The notes beneath the pieces are model-generated. The model was given only the letters and a program-made list of their open reading frames with translations. It made no database searches and was not told where the DNA came from. From assembly GCF_026262505.1 (NCBI RefSeq), contig NC_067207.1:17886082-17950081 (forward strand): a DNA stretch of 64,000 nucleotides, given 5' to 3'. This document shows positions 59,379 to 64,000 of the stretch, piece after piece; the stretch's first letter is position 1, and each line of letters begins with the position of its first letter. A program made the translations under genes and the position numbers. Source of the DNA: Trichomonas vaginalis G3. Its lineage: Eukaryota > Parabasalia > Trichomonadida > Trichomonadidae.

Positions 59379-62300
59379 ATTCTAAGGATAATATAATATT
59401 TAAAATAAGAATATACTAGTTTAGGTGGTATAATTTTTTTCGATAAATTTGAGAGCATGTACGTTTAGGGCATCAAAAGTGTCAATTCGCTCAGCGAAAG
59501 CTGAGCTAGCTTCGTTCTCGAAAGAATAGGGAAGGAGTGAAAGAGAGTGATACAGATGTTGACACATTCATATCATTTCAACAAATTTTGATCAAATTGA
59601 AATGCAATGAAATTCAATTCACTTCATATCCTTCAGTCAGTACATTGACATCCTTCTACATCACAATGATAACTCGTGCATCAATAGTTCTGCAACTAAC
59701 TCAGAAAAAACAAGATTTTTCCTTCCAGCTTACAGCTTTTAAAAAGTTTCGATGATAAAAATCACTCTACTCTTGTTTATCGATATGTTGTGATAGTAGG
59801 TAAACGTATTCTTATCGATATTAATAAAAATATTTTTACGAAAATCTGAACCAATTACAGAGTTATTCATAAAGTTTATGATAACTGTAATTACTTCATC
59901 TTTGTTTTATATTTGAATAAACAATTTAATTTAATTTGCATAATTTTTTTTAGTTGAAAGACAGGAAACTTAGTTGAGTTTGTATTATTTTTATCGTTCA
60001 ATTCATTGTATATGTGAGTGATCCAGATATTTAAGATATTTAGAAAAAATTTATTAATTTGATTAACAAATTTTAATCAAAATAGCAAAAATCTATTTGA
60101 TAGCTGTAAGCAAATAATAATTTCTATTTCAATCAAAATCACTTATTTTCATCTAAACGTATAAAATTGTCAATTTTATGAGAATAAATTTAAAATCTCA
60201 TGAAATATAAAGGAGAGTAATATTTTTCAATTTTCTTTTTTTCTTTCTCTCAAATATTTTCTATTGGGAATTTTCTTGTTATCAAAAAATAATTTTAATA
60301 TTTGTTTATTTCATTACATACAATAAAATTTTAAAAGCTCTATTTCTTCACAAGAAAATTTTTTTCCTTCATATGAAGAAACATTTTGTTCTCCATTTGA
60401 TGCTGAGTCTAAATCTCGATTTTTGAATTTTCTTCTTTCCAAATTTCTTTTTTCCAAATTAGAAGTTTAATTCAAATTTTCAATAGTTTATATATTTTCT
60501 CAAACCGTCTTAGATTTTCTCACTTTTTAGGGATTTTCTCTCAAAATATACAAAAATAGTAATACCAATACATGTGTCTAATATACTTTAAAACCATCGT
60601 GATAAAATTCAAAAACGAAGAGTTCTTCTCTCCAAATTTTTTTCAAAATCAAAAAAATGAGATAAAAAAATACAAAGGTAGTCTCACGAAAATACGTTAT
60701 TTTCCCGATGCCTTGGAAGCAGCTTTGCAGGTTACCCGTAAGGTAACCAGTAGAAGGTTAAAGAGCCTTTTTATTGCAAACGCTATATTTGTAAGTGTCT
60801 TTGTAGAACTTCTCATAAATTCAAAGATTTCCAAAAACGAATTTTTCGATTTTGATATAATAAATGATATTTAAACAAATTATAGATGTGTTTGCAATTA
60901 AAAAAATCCGAGTTAACTACAATATCTTCAATTTTTGGCGTTCACTTTTTCATGTCATACTGATAGCAAGAATACTCACCCAATTTGGTTACACTTCATG
61001 ATAGTTTGAAGTAAAAAAATGCCACAGTTTTTTTTATTTGATATCGTTATCTAAATTTTGTACAGAAATGAAATAAATTATAATATGAAACGTGTGTTAT
61101 TATGCTTGTTGGGAAACAATCCAATACTTATGTCTGAATGAAATGATTATTTCTACGAGATTTTTCATATTCAGCTAATAATGCTATCAAAATCAAATAA
61201 CAATAAAAAGTTATTTTGTACATAATGTAACTTAATCTTTAATACTATATAGAACTTCGAAATACGACTAAACGGTGCGAGTTACGCGATTAAATACCTT
61301 TTTTTCGATCGAAACTTGAAAGTGAGGATAACTCAATGGGTAGGGGTATGGGTTCGACTTTTTCTATTGGGCAACTATTTTTTTCTTTCATTGTTTCAGC
61401 ATTTTTTTATGCGATTATGCATAATTATTTGATTTCCTATATATTCAATAATAAATTTGTTCCGAACTCTTAACAAATAAATAAATTTTTAGAATATTTA
61501 AATTTATAGCTCCCTACATTAATATAAAGTGTTCGAATAGTTCATATATAGTTTCTTTAAAATAATTTGTTTCATTTTAAATTGGTTTGGCACAATGCTT
61601 GACATAACATGCACAAAGCTATGCCATTTTAAAATATGTATATCAATCAAGCCGATTAAGTCCATCCTAAACGAAAATCATCGATACTCATGAATTTATG
61701 ATAGTCGTTCTTGATATAATTGCGCGTTTTAAAAAATGCTTACTTTTGAACACAGAACTTATCTATCCATATTTATCAATGAAAGTTTATAAGATGCATT
61801 AATGACAAAACCTTACTTTATCAATTATAATCTTATCGTAAATTTCAAACTACAATACTGTGGGGCAAATATTAAATAACCACTATGTTGCGGATTTTAT
61901 GTAAGTCTGCAAACTGTAAAATGTAATTAAACACAAATAAAAAAAAAATGTAAATTTTAATCGAGAAATTTAGCAATCTTGAAAGCCTTGATCGGCATCT
62001 TTTACAAGATGTCAGTAATGCATATTCAATAACTATGAAAATCTAGCCAAGCATGGATTTTTTTCGAAAAAAAATTGTATTAAATTTCATTTTTCATTCT
62101 TTATACAAGTTTTAACCTTTGGTGCAATTATATCCTATCGCAAATGCATTATTGACGTTATTACTTGGATACTTCTTCATAACGCTAAATCTTCAAATTA
62201 GTTATGTGTTTTTACTAAAGTTGGAAAGGTATTAAAAAGGAAATGTTAATAAATATACATGTTTAATTAAAAAACAAACAAGAATAAATTAAATAATTTT

Positions 62301-63281
62301 ATTTCTTAGGAAAGTCTAAGTTTTGTAATAGATAAATTGCTTTTTGTGTCTCTTCTTCATCAATTTCTGGATGTTGATTCTCAGGTGGCGGACTAATTAA
62401 AACATCATGGGCAATATCAAACCATTGTTTTAGTTCGTTGGCAGAAGGAAAATGATCTTCTTGTATTGGCGTTATTAATGATTGAAAATCATCAGTTGAT
62501 TCTGCATTTTGGGAATTTTCCAAATTTTCATTTGGAAAATTTAAATTTTGAGATATTGTTGAAGCACTCAGATCTCATTTTTAAAATATCTGCACCAAAT
62601 TCTTACATCTGATAATTTTCATGTGTAACCAATGTTTCCCAATCCCTTTGCCATACCCTACTAATCGCAAATTCATTCCCTTTAATTTTGTATTAAATTT
62701 AAATTCCAATCTTAATTTCTACATTATTTATGCTAACCCTTTAAATTTTGTTCTTATTTATTCACCCTCAGATACAAATTTATTTAGAATGTATTCCTCT
62801 GAGGTCTATATTTGTATTCGAAAATAAAATCTTTAAAACTCTCTAAGTTATCATTTTCTCTTCAGATATCTAATATTTTTCTAATGACATAACTACTTTG
62901 GACGCATATCCAAATTCCAAAAAAAATATGGAAAAAATAAAAATGAAATTGAAAAATACAATTTTTGATATGTAAAAAGAGATTTTGAAAAAAATTGGGA
63001 AAAAGAGTATCTAATAAAATTGTTTGAGATCTATGTAGACATAGTTTTTACATTAAAAAATCAATAATATTGAAATTGATCTGAATATATCTTTTTTTTA
63101 AGTTTGAATGCATTAATCTCAAAGCATTTGATAAAATACTGGTTTTATTTCAAAATTCTAAATAATTTGTAATTAGATCTTTATGATGTAATTTAATTTT
63201 AAACAAGTACAGATAAAGAGAATCATAATAAAGGTGATCTATATTGCTTAAGTAAAATTGAGTATAATAGATCGATCTTAA
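59379..63281. other. AT-rich region without convincing genes
   Basis: Only short ORFs occur (for example 60572-60874 and 62299-62523), and none has a recognisable domain plus good start context. A small hairpin GGTTACCCGTAAGGTAACC lies near 60732. A short stretch near 61330-61355 carries GGATAACTCAATGGGTAG and GGGTTCGAC, resembling separated tRNA D-arm and T-arm pieces. This could be the host DNA into which the elements inserted. Confidence 0.5.
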
Positions 63282-63381
63282 NNNNNNNNNNNNNNNNNNN
63301 NNNNNNNNNNNNNNNNNNNNNNNNNNNNNNNNNNNNNNNNNNNNNNNNNNNNNNNNNNNNNNNNNNNNNNNNNNNNNNNNN
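63282..63381. other. Assembly gap (100 N)
   Basis: Exactly 100 N bases, a conventional placeholder length, so the true gap size is unknown and the sequence to the right may not be directly adjacent. Confidence 0.99.
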
Positions 63382-63605
63382 ATATATCCGTTTCTCTCAC
63401 AATTTTCAATAAATATTATTGTTCAAACGGAAATATAAATAAACAATTCAAAAATAAAAATGTAAATGTAAATTGAAAATGTATTATAAACATGCTAAAA
63501 AGCGTATATTTTAAACTTAAAGGAAAAATGATAAGGGAGTTTTAATTTTTTTTTCAAAAAAATTAAGGAACTTAAATTGAGATTATCAGGCTATGTAGTG
63601 GGTAT

Positions 63606-63720
63606 TTTTACGATCTGACTGCAGAAATCGAATCAGCGAGACCCGAAGATTCATATTCCGCCGGAAAAATAGGGTTTCGAGGCGTAGATAGGGATAAAAA
63701 GATGCTTTAAGAAGATCTCA
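63606..63720 (+). repeat. Diverged copy of the spacer of the 0.7-kb inverted repeat
   Basis: TACGATCTGACTGCAGAAAT and the following bases align with 47948-48045, at roughly 80% identity by eye, including GAATCAGCG and GGAAAAATAGG. The rest of the segment after the gap shows no gene. Confidence 0.6.
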
Positions 63721-64000
63721 GTAGAAATATGGTTTATAAGAGGATATAGGTCAGGATATAAGATTATGAAAATTGAAGAAGTGAATTATCAAGATGTATT
63801 TATGAGTAAACTATATTGTTTTAAGCTATCTAAATCTGTTTTGATATAAATTAAAGCGTATACTTATGCAAAATGCGAAATTTAAATTAATACTTTTTTT
63901 TGCTATTTGGACACAAAGCTAACAATCCATCCAATAAATGACGTATACCTAGCGAGATGAAGCATTTTAACATGAAAGACAAGAAAATCTGATTACTTGT

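Noticed and set aside
59537-59755. 72-codon ORF
   Set aside because: It starts with GTG and has no domain and no initiator-like context.
60572-60874. 100-codon ORF starting MCLIYFKTIVIKF
   Set aside because: It has an ATG, but low-complexity AT composition and no recognisable domain. The middle (DALEAALQVTRKVTSRR) looks more protein-like, which leaves some doubt.
62299-62523. 74-codon minus-strand ORF, proline/glutamate-rich
   Set aside because: No ATG begins the open frame and no family is recognised. It could be a fragment of a decayed gene.
62621-62827. 68-codon ORF
   Set aside because: Phe/Asn/Leu low-complexity reading of AT-rich DNA.

Overview
The window reads as AT-rich genomic DNA from a trichomonad parabasalid, most likely Trichomonas vaginalis or a close relative. 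The reasons are two near-identical giant Maverick/Polinton elements, IS481-like and MULE-type transposases, intronless ORFs, and TCAYW-like initiators just upstream of transposon start codons. No tRNA, rRNA or convincing host housekeeping gene was found. Almost everything is layered mobile DNA. There is a 100-N scaffold gap near the right end.

Layout. Positions 1-12657 are the right part of Maverick copy 1, whose left end lies outside the window. Positions 12658-16617 are an IS481-like DNA transposon with long inverted ends. A 1.76-kb element built of hairpins sits inside it, and a 654-bp MITE of the IS481-like family sits inside that. A second, stop-interrupted IS481-like transposase with hairpin tails follows (16.96-18.2 kb), then a 16-bp AT minisatellite (18.4-19.3 kb) and short repeats. 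Positions 19950-43017 are Maverick copy 2, complete end to end with poly-A/poly-T termini and an AATTA target duplication. Positions 43051-44401 hold a second copy of the hairpin element. From 44.4 to 54.8 kb comes a complex of inverted and tandem hairpin repeats around a broken MULE-type transposase and two accessory ORFs. Positions 55285-57996 are a palindromic mini-element whose small genes resemble Maverick virion or accessory genes. A second 654-bp MITE (58725-59378) and about 4 kb of AT-rich DNA without convincing genes complete the window.

The Mavericks carry a retroviral-type integrase, a packaging ATPase, an SF3 (D5/NrS-1-like) helicase, a probable double-jelly-roll capsid and minor capsid gene, a phage-collar/gp10-like fibre protein, small amphipathic proteins, KilA-N and T5orf172 proteins, an HNH endonuclease and a very long coiled-coil protein. 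No PolB gene was recognised. Both copies are recent but carry several broken genes. Their genes are tightly packed on both strands and share a TTTTTAYT-like motif 8-14 bp before the start codon.

The most unusual material is the hairpin-array element family (14195-15955 and 43051-44401), the MULE-type region bounded by inverted arrays of 133-bp hairpin repeats, and the 2.7-kb palindromic element with Maverick-like genes. All family assignments were made by reading the sequence and recalling families. No database search was run.
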